Positions 37,944 through 47,510 are shown, numbered from the stretch's first letter. The stretch is DNA of 64,000 nt from Marinomonas phaeophyticola (GCF_026966905.1 NZ_JAPUBN010000018.1:124001-188000); one strand, 5' to 3'. Program-made: numbers and translations. Notes: generated by a model not told the origin, from the sequence alone.

Positions 37944-39212
37944 TTACAACACTTTGTTACCGGAAACATACGTTGCTTGCACTTTTCCGATCATTTCATC
38001 CCCGAAAAAGGGTGAATTATGGCCCTTTGTTCTTCTGTTTTCAGGCCGCCACTGCCAATGACAAGTACTATCAAACAAGAAGAAGTCCGCAAAACTGCCT
38101 TTACTTAATGAACCCGCATCAATGCCAAAGCAGCTCGCAGGCCCTATTGTTAAACAAGACAAAAGCACGCTTAGGTCAATCATGCCATCATCGACTAATT
38201 TCATTGCCAAAGGTAATAACACTTCAATATTGGCCATCCCAGGCTCTGTTGCCGCAAAAGGCGCAATTTTCGCCATTTTTTCATGGGGCTGATGATCAGA
38301 ACAAATCGCCGAAATAACGCCACTTTTAATGCCTTCAATTAGAGTTAAGCGATCATCTTCTGAACGTAAAGGAGGTAATACATGGTAATGGCCATCGAAC
38401 GCATTCAATACCTGATCCGTTAATAGCAAATTATGCAAGGCCACATCCGCCGTAACATCTAAACCCGACATTCTTGCATCGGCGATCATCTCAATGGATT
38501 TGGCGCTAGACAAACGAGCAAAATGCGCTTTCACACCCGTCCGTTCTACCAATATCAGATCTCGAGCTAGGGCAACCGTTTCGGCTATATCGGGAATACC
38601 AGCTAAACCATGAGTAATAGAAATCACGCCCTCATGAGCACAGCCACCATCCGCTAGACTTTCTTCATTTGGATGGAAAACCACCAATAAATCATGAGTA
38701 GCCGCATACTCTAAGGCTCTTGATAACACTTTTGTACTTTCTAAGGGGTGTCTATGGTTCGACAAGGCAACACAGCCCGCCTCGGTTAAAGACACCATGT
38801 TACTTAAGGTTTTGCCCTTTAGTCCTTGAGTCAATGCCCCTAAAGGAAATACATTCGCTTGCCCGGCCATTAAGGCTTTATCTTGAATAAGCGCGGCCAC
38901 GGCGGGTGTATCAACAATAGGGCTGGTTTCAGGAGAGCACACAACCGTTGTTACTCCACCAGACACGGCAGCACGTGTTTCTGATGCAATTGAACCTTTT
39001 TGAGTTAACCCAGGTTCTCTTAATGCGACCCCAAGATCCACCATGCCAGGAATCACCCACAAACCAGTCGCATCTACCACTTCGTCAGCCACAAAGCCTT
39101 GAGGGTTCTCCCCAATAGCCAGCACTTTTTCATCTTCAATAAACAAGTCGGTAACGGCATCCAGCCCTTGGCTAGGATCAATAATACGACCATTTTTGAT
39201 ACATAATTTCAT
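37944..39212 (-). CDS. pyrC': Dihydroorotase-like protein PyrC' (non-catalytic partner of PyrB)
   Basis: Homologue of class I dihydroorotase of 422 residues, starting one base after the pyrB stop at 39212. The metal-binding HxH that follows PGxxD in active enzymes is replaced: VIPGMVDLGVALREPG has Gly61 and Ala63. SDHQPH is retained. In Pseudomonas an inactive pyrC' product is needed to assemble the dodecameric aspartate transcarbamoylase, and the same role is expected here. A catalytic dihydroorotase must be encoded elsewhere. Confidence 0.9.
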   Translation of the reverse strand: MKLCIKNGRIIDPSQGLDAVTDLFIEDEKVLAIGENPQGFVADEVVDATGLWVIPGMVDLGVALREPGLTQKGSIASETRAAVSGGVTTVVCSPETSPIVDTPAVAALIQDKALMAGQANVFPLGALTQGLKGKTLSNMVSLTEAGCVALSNHRHPLESTKVLSRALEYAATHDLLVVFHPNEESLADGGCAHEGVISITHGLAGIPDIAETVALARDLILVERTGVKAHFARLSSAKSIEMIADARMSGLDVTADVALHNLLLTDQVLNAFDGHYHVLPPLRSEDDRLTLIEGIKSGVISAICSDHQPHEKMAKIAPFAATEPGMANIEVLLPLAMKLVDDGMIDLSVLLSCLTIGPASCFGIDAGSLSKGSFADFFLFDSTCHWQWRPENRRTKGHNSPFFGDEMIGKVQATYVSGNKVL

Positions 39213-39213
39213 A

Positions 39214-40239
39214 TTAGATGTGTTCTCCTGAAGCGGTTTCAGCGACTTTACTTGCCGCTGTTTCTTGGCTTTGTAATTGCCCACTCATTGCCATCGACAT
39301 CACCGCCATACGCACAGCAATCCCATTGGTAACTTGATTAAGAATCACCGAATGCTCTCCATCAGCCACCTCGGACGCAATTTCTACCCCTCGATTTATT
39401 GGACCAGGGTGCATCACAATGACATCCGATTTCGCCCATGCCATGCTTTCTGTGGTCAAACCATACAAACGATAAAACTCACTTTCACTTGGTAGTAATG
39501 CACCTTGCATTCTTTCTTTTTGTAAACGCAACATGACAATCACATCCACATCCGTCAACCCGGCTTGTAGATCATGACAAATGGTGACTCCCGTTTCTTC
39601 AAAGTAATCTGGTACCAGTGTTTTCGGACCAACGAGGCGAATTTCATCGACGCCTAGAATTGTCAGCGCATGTATTTGTGAACGAGCAACTCGAGAATGT
39701 AAAATGTCCCCAACAATCGCGACTTTCAACCCTTCAAAACGCCCTTTATGACGTCTAATCGTCAGCATATCCAGCATCGCTTGCGTTGGGTGAGCGTGTC
39801 GACCATCACCGGCATTAATGATCGCCACATTTGGAGTGCAGTGCTGTGCAATAAAATGCGCCGCACCACTGTCCCCATGTCGAACAACAAACATATCACT
39901 TTGCATGGCTTCTAAATTTTTTAACGTATCCAGAAGAGATTCGCCCTTAGAGGTAGCAGAAGTAGCAATGTCTAAATTAATAACATCAGCGGAAAGGCGT
40001 TTAGCGGCAAGTTCAAAAGTAGTACGGGTTCGAGTGGAGTTTTCAAAGAAGAGGTTAACAACGGTTTTACCGCGTAGGAGGGGGACTTTTTTTACCGATT
40101 GCTCTCCCATACTGAGGAAAGAATCGGCTCGATCCAGTATTTCCGTTAAAATCGTTTTATCTAAACCGTCTAAGGTTAAGAAGTGCTTCAGCTGACCCTG
40201 TTCATTCAATTGCAATGCTCGTGGTTCGGACTGCATCAT
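39214..40239 (-). CDS. pyrB: Aspartate carbamoyltransferase catalytic subunit
   Basis: Condenses carbamoyl phosphate and aspartate in pyrimidine synthesis. Carbamoyl-phosphate motifs [15 protein letters not shown] and [10 protein letters not shown] are intact. The 341-residue length, with an N-terminal extension relative to E. coli PyrB, is typical of the Pseudomonas-type enzyme that pairs with PyrC'. GAGGA lies upstream of tandem ATGs. Confidence 0.95.
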   Translation of the reverse strand: MMQSEPRALQLNEQGQLKHFLTLDGLDKTILTEILDRADSFLSMGEQSVKKVPLLRGKTVVNLFFENSTRTRTTFELAAKRLSADVINLDIATSATSKGESLLDTLKNLEAMQSDMFVVRHGDSGAAHFIAQHCTPNVAIINAGDGRHAHPTQAMLDMLTIRRHKGRFEGLKVAIVGDILHSRVARSQIHALTILGVDEIRLVGPKTLVPDYFEETGVTICHDLQAGLTDVDVIVMLRLQKERMQGALLPSESEFYRLYGLTTESMAWAKSDVIVMHPGPINRGVEIASEVADGEHSVILNQVTNGIAVRMAVMSMAMSGQLQSQETAASKVAETASGEHI

Positions 40240-40262
40240 TATTTGCTTTCCTCAAACAGTAA

Positions 40263-40333
40263 GGCGTCATTAATGTCGCCTATCATTATGTAAGATAGGA
40301 AAATGCCCAGAGGTATCAAATACGAACTGGGCA
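40263..40333 (-). promoter_or_regulatory. Hairpins in the pyrB leader
   Basis: Between pyrR and pyrB the minus strand can form TGCCCAG-N16-CTGGGCA (40304-40333) followed by TTTTCC, a weak terminator or attenuator. A near-palindrome GGCGTCATTAATGTCGCC lies at 40263-40280, 24 bases before the pyrB start. Both could serve pyrimidine-dependent control by PyrR or by transcription attenuation. Confidence 0.4.
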
Positions 40334-40476
40334 CCGATTAATAAGCAACAGAAGTAGGCCTCCTATTACCCTATGTTATTCCATGCCTTATTGTCTTACT
40401 TGTCTTCATAAAAAGAAAGTAACGGCATCAAAAATTACGTCTCTAGCGTGATTACTGCCAGGTGCATGTAACAAAA

Positions 40477-40973
40477 TTAGCTAGATTCCACCACACTCCC
40501 TGTTAAAGGATGAGGCCCTGACAATTTAATTCTTTGTGTTGAGCTTAAACGGATGACTTCTCCTACAGCATCCGCGTGAATGGGTAATTCGGTTTGCTGC
40601 AAATCATACAGAATAGCTAACGAAATACTGGCAGGTCTCCCAAAATCAAATATTTCGTTCATCGCTGCACGAATCGTGCGACCAGACATCAACACATCGT
40701 CGACTAAAATAACATGTCGATCTTCCGTTGATGGTAATACCGTTTGTTTCACTTTCGGGTGTAGGCCCATACGAGAAAAATCATCTCTGTAGAACGTAAT
40801 ATCTAGCGTAGACAAAGGCTCATCCGTTGGAATGTGTGCAAGTATTTTTTCAGCAACCCACACCCCTCCACTATGAATACCTACCACGATAGGATTGGTG
40901 ATTGATTTTTTTGGCAATGCTTTACTAAGTTATCGGCTAGTACGGATAAGGCACTATCAACATCCAAATTCAT
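40477..40973 (-). pseudogene. pyrR: PyrR uracil phosphoribosyltransferase/regulator, frameshifted at a T7 homopolymer
   Basis: Bifunctional pyrimidine-operon regulator. The PRPP motif ILVDDVLMSGRTIRAAM and GIHSGGVWVAEKI are intact. The open frame extends only to a TTG at 40917, giving 146 residues. Just upstream, an ATG at 40973 with AAGGT before it encodes MNLDVDSALSVLADNLVKH in another frame. The frames meet at seven Ts (40906-40912; A7 on the coding strand), and eight would give one frame of 165 residues, the family length, aligning with Pseudomonas PyrR as recalled. Either a sequencing under-call or a real frameshift. Confidence 0.85.
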
Positions 40974-41030
40974 GTATTGGTCTACCTTTATATCAAATAA
41001 AATATCTAATCAGTGACGCGACTCATTTCG

Positions 41031-41495
41031 TTATAGGGTATTTGCAGACTCACCAAACCAAGAGGTTAGGATCATTTGAGCCGCAATACCATCGACAGAG
41101 TTCTCTTTAAAGTTACGCGAACCGCCAGACTCAATAACCATTCCTTTCGCTTCATAAGAGGATAACCTTTCATCCATCAAATAGCGTGGTTTACCAAATC
41201 GTCCCTGCAGGCGATTAGCGAATTTTTTTGCCCGAAGACACATTTCATTCTCGCTGCCGTCCATATTTAATGGTAAACCGACAACAAAGCCATCTGGCTG
41301 CCATTCGGCAACCAGTGCTTCGATGACATCCCAATTAGGGATGCCTTCTTTCGCCTTAATTGGATCTAAAGGCGTCGCTGTACCAAGCCATGTTTGACCA
41401 ACAGCAACACCAATACGAGTGGTGCCAAAATCAAATCCTAAAAGTGTTTTTGACTCAACAGATATACCCGTATTCTCTGTTTCAGAATGAACCAT
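41031..41495 (-). CDS. ruvX: Holliday junction resolvase-like protein RuvX/YqgF
   Basis: RNase H-fold nuclease of 154 residues, linked to Holliday junction or pre-16S rRNA processing. LLGFDFGTTRIGVAVGQTW carries the first acidic residue, and VVGLPLNMDGS and YLMDERLSSYEA are family motifs. Its start overlaps the yqgE stop by one base. It precedes pyrR, as in Pseudomonas. Confidence 0.94.
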   Translation of the reverse strand: MVHSETENTGISVESKTLLGFDFGTTRIGVAVGQTWLGTATPLDPIKAKEGIPNWDVIEALVAEWQPDGFVVGLPLNMDGSENEMCLRAKKFANRLQGRFGKPRYLMDERLSSYEAKGMVIESGGSRNFKENSVDGIAAQMILTSWFGESANTL

Positions 41496-42061
41496 TAACC
41501 ATGTCCTACATCAGGTGATAAACGACACATATCAAAACCCAACACTCGCGTGGCGGCTGAAAATTGTAAGTCGCTTGGAGTGTTAAATAATACGTCTAAA
41601 TCGGCCTCACATACCAGCCATTGATTTTGAGTTATCTCGGCTTCTAATTGACCCGCATCCCATCCGGAACAGCCCAAAGCAATAAGAAACGACTCAGGGC
41701 CATGCCCATTTGCTAAATCTTCAATCACAGAAAATGACGCCGACAAGGCCACTTCTGCGGTAACAGGTAATTCATTAGGACAAGGTATCTCTCTCGAATG
41801 CAGAATAAAACCTTTTTCTGATTCAACAGGACCACCATGGTAAACAGAGGTATGGGCAATGGTAGGGTCACATACCGCTAACTCTAAATGGGCAGCGAGT
41901 TCGGAAAATAAAACCTCAGAAGGTCTATTAATAGTAATACCTAAAGCGCCCTCAGGGGTATGTTCGCATAAATAAATCACCGTCTGTTGAAACTGTGGAT
42001 CGCTCAACTGAGGCATAGAGATAAGAAAATGATTTTTTAAGGACTCAAACGCAGTTTTCAT
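41495..42061 (-). CDS. YqgE/AlgH family protein
   Basis: UPF0301 protein of 188 residues. Family motifs are LKNHFLISMPQL, VYHGGPVESEKGFILH and LGCSGWDAGQLEAEI. Molecular function is not established; AlgH affects alginate expression in Pseudomonas. It is the first gene of the yqgE-ruvX-pyrR-pyrB-pyrC' series. Confidence 0.94.
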   Translation of the reverse strand: MKTAFESLKNHFLISMPQLSDPQFQQTVIYLCEHTPEGALGITINRPSEVLFSELAAHLELAVCDPTIAHTSVYHGGPVESEKGFILHSREIPCPNELPVTAEVALSASFSVIEDLANGHGPESFLIALGCSGWDAGQLEAEITQNQWLVCEADLDVLFNTPSDLQFSAATRVLGFDMCRLSPDVGHG

Positions 42062-42441
42062 AGACTAGTACCCTCTCTTAGACAAAAAATGTTAAGCCGC
42101 AGTGTGCTGGGCTAAAAGATAGAAGTTTTAATCGTGAAATAAATGAGCTGTGCTTGTGCAATAGTGTTCGTAATAATAATTACGTTAGATTGTCTGGCAA
42201 GATAGAGTGTCGAATATTTATAAAATCAATGAAATAACGACATTAATTCTATAAAGATCAAGTTCACCAGCATTATCAGTATAGATAAAATTGAACATTA
42301 AACTAGTGCAAATAAAAAATTACTGAATAAGTAACTTTAAAACACTGGTTTCAAACGATACAATCTGTACTAATTTGTTTCTCCTTACTAAAGTGAGGTT
42401 ATTAACTTAGCATTCTTTTTTTCATAATTAAAAGTAAAAAA

Positions 42442-42588
42442 ATGATATTAACCAAATTTGAATTTTACCAAGAGCAGCAAACGACGGCCAATCGAGTTGA
42501 TCGTCTACGCTTATCTCAATGGCAAGATCACTACATTGCAGAGACGGTTGATTTACGTTACTTTTTCCATAGCGGCTGGTCATCTTAG
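42442..42588 (+). CDS. Possible small protein (48 residues)
   Basis: An ATG at 42442 opens 48 codons ending TAG at 42586-42588. The product begins MILTKFEFYQEQQTTANRVD, ends YFFHSGWSS and has no recognised domain. The ribosome binding site is weak. Its codon composition is more protein-like than the AT-rich flanks, so it could be a real small gene or the remnant of a longer one. The remainder of 42062-42671 holds nothing recognisable. Confidence 0.3.
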   Translation: MILTKFEFYQEQQTTANRVDRLRLSQWQDHYIAETVDLRYFFHSGWSS

Positions 42589-42671
42589 TCTCAAAAATGA
42601 TTAATACAAAACACGACGATCCATAACGTATTTAATTGAGTATACACTCACATTTTAGAGACTATTTTTAT

Positions 42672-43511
42672 ATGAAACTTATTGCTGTTGACTACACATC
42701 TGCTACCGCAAAAGAAGATTTTGTTCGCTCCCTACATGAAACGGGGTTCGGCGTACTAAAAAACCACCCTATTTCTAAACATCTCGTCAGCCAAATCTAT
42801 ACCGATTGGCAAACATTTTTCGATTCACCAGAGAAACACAACTACCTTTATAACAAAGACAAACAAGACGGTTACTTTCCTCCAACCGTTTCCGAAACCG
42901 CGAAAGGCAGCACCAAAAAAGACATAAAAGAATATTTTCACTACTATCCTTGGGGACAGTGTCCTGATCAACATAAAGCCTTGCTGGCGCAATATTATCA
43001 AGAGTCTAACTCTCTAGCCGCTGAACTGCTTGCATGGGTAGAGCAGTGTACACCACCAAAAGTGGCATCACTTTATTCTCAACCGTTATCTAGCATGATA
43101 GAACAATCAGACCAGACCCTATTAAGAGTATTGCACTATCCACCTTTGAAAGGCGATGAAGAATTGGGCGCAATACGAGCAGGAGCCCACGAAGACATCA
43201 ATTTATTGACAATTTTACCTTCAGCGAATGAGCCTGGTTTACAGGTAAAAGCCAAAGATGGCAGTTGGATGGACGTTCCTTGTGATTTCGGGACACTCAT
43301 AGTGAATATCGGTGATATGTTGCAAGAAGCCTCTGGTGGCTACTTTCCATCAACCTCCCATCGCGTCATCAACCCTGATGGAGCGGACAAAACCAAATCT
43401 CGTATTTCCTTACCTTTATTTTTACACCCTAAACCTGAAGTCGTGCTTTCAGAACGCCATACGGCTGGCTCCTATTTGCATGAACGTTTAGTCGAATTAG
43501 GTGTTATCTAA
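42672..43511 (+). CDS. Isopenicillin N synthase-type 2-oxoglutarate/Fe(II) oxygenase
   Basis: Non-haem iron dioxygenase of 279 residues. Iron ligands are HED in GAHEDINLLTIL and the distal His in TSHRVINP; the 2OG-binding arginine is in SRISLPLFLHP. The start at 42672 (MKLIAVDYTS) is chosen over a TTG 36 bases upstream. The substrate is unknown. It is convergent with the Gfo/Idh oxidoreductase gene, sharing a terminator, so a joint pathway is not implied by transcription. Confidence 0.9.
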   Translation: MKLIAVDYTSATAKEDFVRSLHETGFGVLKNHPISKHLVSQIYTDWQTFFDSPEKHNYLYNKDKQDGYFPPTVSETAKGSTKKDIKEYFHYYPWGQCPDQHKALLAQYYQESNSLAAELLAWVEQCTPPKVASLYSQPLSSMIEQSDQTLLRVLHYPPLKGDEELGAIRAGAHEDINLLTILPSANEPGLQVKAKDGSWMDVPCDFGTLIVNIGDMLQEASGGYFPSTSHRVINPDGADKTKSRISLPLFLHPKPEVVLSERHTAGSYLHERLVELGVI

Positions 43512-43536
43512 CCAAGCTGAAAAAAGTAACGATCAC

Positions 43537-43564
43537 AAAAAAGGGGCCGTTAAGCCCCTTTTTT
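43537..43564. terminator. Bidirectional terminator
   Basis: AAAAAAGGGGC (43537-43547) and GCCCCTTTTTT (43554-43564) with a six-base loop between convergent genes. Confidence 0.92.
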
Positions 43565-43578
43565 CTTCTTGAAATAAA

Positions 43579-44790
43579 TTACAGATCGATACCTTTCGAT
43601 TGCAAGAATTCATTAATCTCAATGATTTTACCCGTATTCACAGACTCTTCCGCCGCGCTACCCACAACAATTGACCAGAAACCTTCCTCAACCGTTGCAC
43701 TATTGGTTTTCTTACCTGCCATTTGATCCGCAAAGGCGATATGTTCAAACCAAGTTGCACCGTTATGACCTGAATCTTCGATCAGTTTAGGGTAACTTGG
43801 CTTAGATGTCTTAGATGGGCGATATTGACCACAGAACACTTCCATTTCTGTTCTTAAGCGTTCGCTCTCGCCGAAATCTTCCATTTCTGCCGCCTTCACG
43901 CGACCTTCATCACCACAAATCACTACTTCTTCATGAAACATAGGTGCAAACATGCATAGATTAAAACCGGCGCGCACACCGTTTTCATATTCAACAGTCA
44001 CAAAAGCGCTATCCAAAATATCAGACTTCTCACCTTTAAATTCAAACCCAATGAAATTAGTAGACTGAGAACCCGTTGCATGAACACGTACTGGACGCGA
44101 CTGGGCAAATAAATTCAATAAATCAAAATAATGACAGCACTTCTCGACCAAGGTACCGCCAGAATATTTAGAAAATTTATTCCATTGGTTCACTTTATCC
44201 AAGAATGGAATGCGATGCTCCATGATGTTAATCATTTTTACATCACCCACAGCACGACGTTCTAATACTTCATGAATGGCTTCAGCATAAATGGATTTGT
44301 AACGATATTGCAGACCAATTTGCAGAACAGAATCGTATTCTTTCGCCATTTTGGTGATTTCATAAGCGTCTTCTAGCTTAGTCGCCATTGGCTTTTCCAT
44401 GAAAATGGGCTTACCCGATTTAATCGCCACTTTCAAAATATCTAAATGGGTATAATTTGGAGTACAAATCATAATTCCATCAATTTCAGGATCATTACAA
44501 GCGGCTTCCAAGCTATCATACACAATAAAATCTTCATCAGTGACTTTAGCAAACTCCTCTCGCGCCACTTTAATACTGCGTTCATTGGTATCAAAGACAC
44601 CGTGTATTGAGGTACGACCCACGCGAGTGGCGACTCGCATGTGTTCCATTCCAATCATGCCACAACCAATTAAACTTACTCGAAAATCAGCCGGTGCTTT
44701 GGCAAAAAAATGACGCTCTTCTTCGTTTAAGTAATGAAATGCAGGGCCTGAGTAACTGAATAATTGGCCGTTGATTTTTTCTTTGCTCAT
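43579..44790 (-). CDS. Gfo/Idh/MocA family NAD(P)-dependent oxidoreductase
   Basis: Rossmann-fold dehydrogenase of 403 residues, typically acting on sugars, inositols or similar polyols. The nucleotide-binding motif is VSLIGCGMIGMEH, the catalytic EKP lies in IFMEKPMATKLEDA, and the C-terminal half is the family alpha/beta domain. It is transcribed alone. About 90 bases upstream of its start is a dyad nearly identical to one upstream of the LysR gene at 56917, so that regulator probably controls it. Confidence 0.9.
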   Translation of the reverse strand: MSKEKINGQLFSYSGPAFHYLNEEERHFFAKAPADFRVSLIGCGMIGMEHMRVATRVGRTSIHGVFDTNERSIKVAREEFAKVTDEDFIVYDSLEAACNDPEIDGIMICTPNYTHLDILKVAIKSGKPIFMEKPMATKLEDAYEITKMAKEYDSVLQIGLQYRYKSIYAEAIHEVLERRAVGDVKMINIMEHRIPFLDKVNQWNKFSKYSGGTLVEKCCHYFDLLNLFAQSRPVRVHATGSQSTNFIGFEFKGEKSDILDSAFVTVEYENGVRAGFNLCMFAPMFHEEVVICGDEGRVKAAEMEDFGESERLRTEMEVFCGQYRPSKTSKPSYPKLIEDSGHNGATWFEHIAFADQMAGKKTNSATVEEGFWSIVVGSAAEESVNTGKIIEINEFLQSKGIDL

Positions 44791-44881
44791 GATGATTCCT
44801 GATTAACATAAATAATGGATCGTATTAATGGGCTAACAATAGGAAAAGTCTCTCATTATGTCTAATATATCTTTCAGCATA

Positions 44882-44906
44882 GCTTAATATAAAAAACATA
44901 TTAAGC
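44882..44906. promoter_or_regulatory. LysR-type dyad upstream of the Gfo/Idh gene
   Basis: GCTTAATAT-N7-ATATTAAGC, perfect 9-base arms, containing TTAATA-N9-TATTAA at 44884-44904. A 26-base segment starting at 44879 differs by one base from the segment starting at 56881 before a LysR gene. The placement, about 90-115 bases upstream of the Gfo/Idh start, fits an activator site. Confidence 0.65.
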
Positions 44907-45005
44907 GCGCATCCACTTGCCTACTATTATCTAAGCTTACTAAACCACGTCTCTTTCCCCATAAAAGCACGGCTTTTGGCCGTCGTTGATAAGCACCTAG
45001 AATCA

Positions 45006-46004
45006 TTAGACCATTACACACCTACGCCACAACATCAAAAGCATGACAAGAAAACCAAGGGGATTTTTTTGAATGCTAGGGACAACAGATTCTGTCAATA
45101 TTTGCTTGATACTGGCTTCAATTTTAGCTGGAATCGATCCCATTTCAGAACCTCGGTAAACGAGATAGAGGGTACGAGCATGTCGACTGGAATCCAGTTC
45201 AAAAAGGTGCACTTGATCGAGACTATGAATACTTTGTGCGACACACAATGAACTTAAAATCCCCCATCCATGACCATCTCTAACGAAATTCATTAAGGTG
45301 TGAGTGTCATCCGTTTCAAACCGAACGTCTGTCATCAAGTTCATCCGTCTAAGAGCGAGCTCACTTAACGTCCCAATACTGGTATTTTTACCAAACTTAA
45401 TAAGTGGCTTATTTTTAGCCAATGTGTGTACATTCACTCGCCCCTTAGCATCAAACGCTAAGGTTTTTAGATAATTTTCAGGAACCGCAATAACTAAAGG
45501 GTCACGAAACAGCTCCCATTGACTATAGGCATCCAATTCCAATAACGGATCATCTGAAACTAGAATATCGATATCTCGATTCAACAATTGTTCGACCAAA
45601 GTAGATGTATTGCCACTTTTCAACATGATTTGCTCTGTGGTTTCACACAACTCTGTTATCAGCAAACTACCGAACACTTCTGAGCATGAGGTCACCAGTC
45701 CCAGACGACACTGAAGTGCTCTTTGATTGGATGCATCACGCACTAAGCCATTCAGTCGTGTTAACTCGCCAATAATGACATCCGCCTTTTGCTTCAATGC
45801 TCTTCCCGCCATGGTCAGTTGCACCGGCTTTTTACGTCTAACAATAAGCTCAGTACCAAGTTGACTCTCCAGCTGGCGCAGACACTGGGAAATCGCTGGT
45901 TGAGTCACTTTTAACTTCTGCGCAGCTTCAGTAATGGAATTTGACTCCGCTAAAATCACAAAAGTATGTAACTGGTTCGTATCTAAAAGGGCATGGCTAG
46001 TCAT
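45006..46004 (-). CDS. LysR family transcriptional regulator
   Basis: Regulator with an N-terminal winged helix-turn-helix (about 10-70; SITEAAQKLKVTQPAISQCL) and a C-terminal effector-binding domain. Its 332 residues end in a hydrophobic tail (FLVMLLMLWRRCVMV) beyond the usual LysR end near residue 310, which may reflect loss of an earlier stop. It is divergent from the FAD oxidoreductase at 46145 with 140 bases and a dyad between, so it probably controls that gene. Confidence 0.9.
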   Translation of the reverse strand: MTSHALLDTNQLHTFVILAESNSITEAAQKLKVTQPAISQCLRQLESQLGTELIVRRKKPVQLTMAGRALKQKADVIIGELTRLNGLVRDASNQRALQCRLGLVTSCSEVFGSLLITELCETTEQIMLKSGNTSTLVEQLLNRDIDILVSDDPLLELDAYSQWELFRDPLVIAVPENYLKTLAFDAKGRVNVHTLAKNKPLIKFGKNTSIGTLSELALRRMNLMTDVRFETDDTHTLMNFVRDGHGWGILSSLCVAQSIHSLDQVHLFELDSSRHARTLYLVYRGSEMGSIPAKIEASIKQILTESVVPSIQKNPLGFLVMLLMLWRRCVMV

Positions 46005-46021
46005 AAATTAATCTTATGAAA

Positions 46022-46043
46022 ATAATTAAATTCACTTAATTAT
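46022..46043. promoter_or_regulatory. Dyad between LysR and FAD oxidoreductase genes
   Basis: ATAATTAA-N6-TTAATTAT, perfect 8-base arms, 18 bases from the LysR start. LysR autoregulatory sites usually sit here. The surroundings are very AT-rich, which lowers the weight of the match. Confidence 0.4.
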
Positions 46044-46144
46044 AAACAAAAAAATAGAATTTTTTATAAAAACCTAGAAAATCCTTGATAGCGTCATTTA
46101 ACAACACTAAACAGCGTAACTTTTAACGCGCAGGCGAGGCAGAT

Positions 46145-47452
46145 ATGATTTTTCCACAATATGATGGTGGCTGTGGCTGGTACGAAGTATTACCAAAACC
46201 AGAAGAAGTCACCCCACTCACTTCGGATTTGACCGTGCATACCGCAATAATTGGTGGGGGATTTGTCGGTATGGCTGCCGCCCACAGATTGGCGGAACTC
46301 TTACCTGATAAGCAATTCGTTTTACTTGATGCTCTTAGAATAGGACAAGGTGCATCTGGCCGGAACTCGGGCTTTGTCATTGACCAACCACATAAACGTG
46401 ACCTTGAATTATCATCAGATGAAAATAAGCGTCACCTGCTGCATTTAAACCGTCTTGCGATTCAGTTTTTAGAGCAAAAAATTGCCGCATTCCAAATTGA
46501 TTGCCAATGGTCAAGGGCTGGAAAATATCAAGGTGCCGTCGGACCTCGAGGGGAAGCCTTTTTAGATCATTATGAAACACTGTTAAAAGGCTTTGGAGAG
46601 AATTATTCCCGTTTAAGTAAGCAGGAAAGAGAATCCACCTTTGGCACAAGCTATTATTCCGAAGCCATCTACACACCGGGTGGGACCTTAATGCAGCCGG
46701 CAGCCTTAATGCGGGGCTTAGCGAAAAATCTACCAGAAAATGTTCGTTTAGCTGAGCATACACCGGTGTCAGAAATAAATAAGGAAGCATCTGGCTATAT
46801 ACTGATCACCCCAAACGGTCGTGTTCGTTGTCAGAAAGTAATCCTCGCGAATAATATTTTTGCGCAAGAATTTGGTTTCCTGAAAGATCGCATTTTACCT
46901 ATTATGACGTTCGCTAGTATGACAGCACCTTTAACAGATACCCAGATGCAAGCCTACGGCGGCCAGTTAGACTGGGGAATTACGCCTGCCGATCATGGGG
47001 GAACCACATTACGCATGACTCAAGACAAGCGCATTATTATTCGTAATTCATACCGATATGCTCATGACTACAATACACCTCAAGATATTTTACCGACAGT
47101 AAAACAACGTCATAGAAAAAGTTTCGATGCTCGTTACCCTCATCTAAAGGAGGTTGCTTTCGCCTATACTTGGGGTGGAGCCAGTGCTCTATCTCGTAAT
47201 TTTGAAACCTTCTTTGGCGAGCTACAGGATGGTATTTTTAGTGCAAATTGCGACCAGAGCGTGGGAGCAGCAAGAGGCACTGTCTCAGGTCTTATGCTAG
47301 CGGAAAAAGTAGCGGCGACTAACAGCCCAGATTTGGCCATTATAGAAAAGGTGTCAGGAAACCCATCTAAGTTGCCACCAAAAGCGTTAATGAGAATTGG
47401 CGTACCAGCACGATTAGAGTATGAACGTTTCATCAGTCGCTCCGAGTTTTAA
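46145..47452 (+). CDS. FAD-dependent amine oxidoreductase (DAO family, PuuB-like)
   Basis: Flavoprotein of 435 residues with the DAO fold. The FAD-binding motif is AIIGGGFVGMAAAHRL followed by GQGASGRNSGFV, and a C-terminal FAD contact is in the FSANCDQSVGAARG segment. It resembles gamma-glutamylputrescine oxidase and N-methyl amino-acid oxidases, which oxidise a C-N bond and release an amine or formaldehyde. A LysR gene is divergent. The Rieske/aldehyde dehydrogenase operon lies just beyond, facing it, so a shared route for a methylated or aminated substrate is plausible. Confidence 0.87.
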   Translation: MIFPQYDGGCGWYEVLPKPEEVTPLTSDLTVHTAIIGGGFVGMAAAHRLAELLPDKQFVLLDALRIGQGASGRNSGFVIDQPHKRDLELSSDENKRHLLHLNRLAIQFLEQKIAAFQIDCQWSRAGKYQGAVGPRGEAFLDHYETLLKGFGENYSRLSKQERESTFGTSYYSEAIYTPGGTLMQPAALMRGLAKNLPENVRLAEHTPVSEINKEASGYILITPNGRVRCQKVILANNIFAQEFGFLKDRILPIMTFASMTAPLTDTQMQAYGGQLDWGITPADHGGTTLRMTQDKRIIIRNSYRYAHDYNTPQDILPTVKQRHRKSFDARYPHLKEVAFAYTWGGASALSRNFETFFGELQDGIFSANCDQSVGAARGTVSGLMLAEKVAATNSPDLAIIEKVSGNPSKLPPKALMRIGVPARLEYERFISRSEF

Positions 47453-47476
47453 AACCGCCCATTTCCTCTTTGTTAC

Positions 47477-47510
47477 AAAAAAGTAGGTTAGTCAACTAGC
47501 CTGCTTTTTT
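47477..47510 (+). terminator. Terminator after the FAD oxidoreductase gene
   Basis: AAAAAAGTAGGTTAGT (47477-47492) and ACTAGCCTGCTTTTTT (47495-47510) pair with two G-U wobbles and end in six Ts. Confidence 0.8.

Noticed and set aside
40477-40917. A naturally short PyrR starting at TTG 40917
   Set aside because: The missing N-terminus is encoded just upstream in another frame, with an ATG and ribosome binding site, and joins exactly at a homopolymer.
42600-42640. Third copy of the TTAATAYAAAAAACATATTAA operator before the 2OG oxygenase gene
   Set aside because: Only the left half (TTAATACAAAA) resembles the motif; the right half and spacing do not match.
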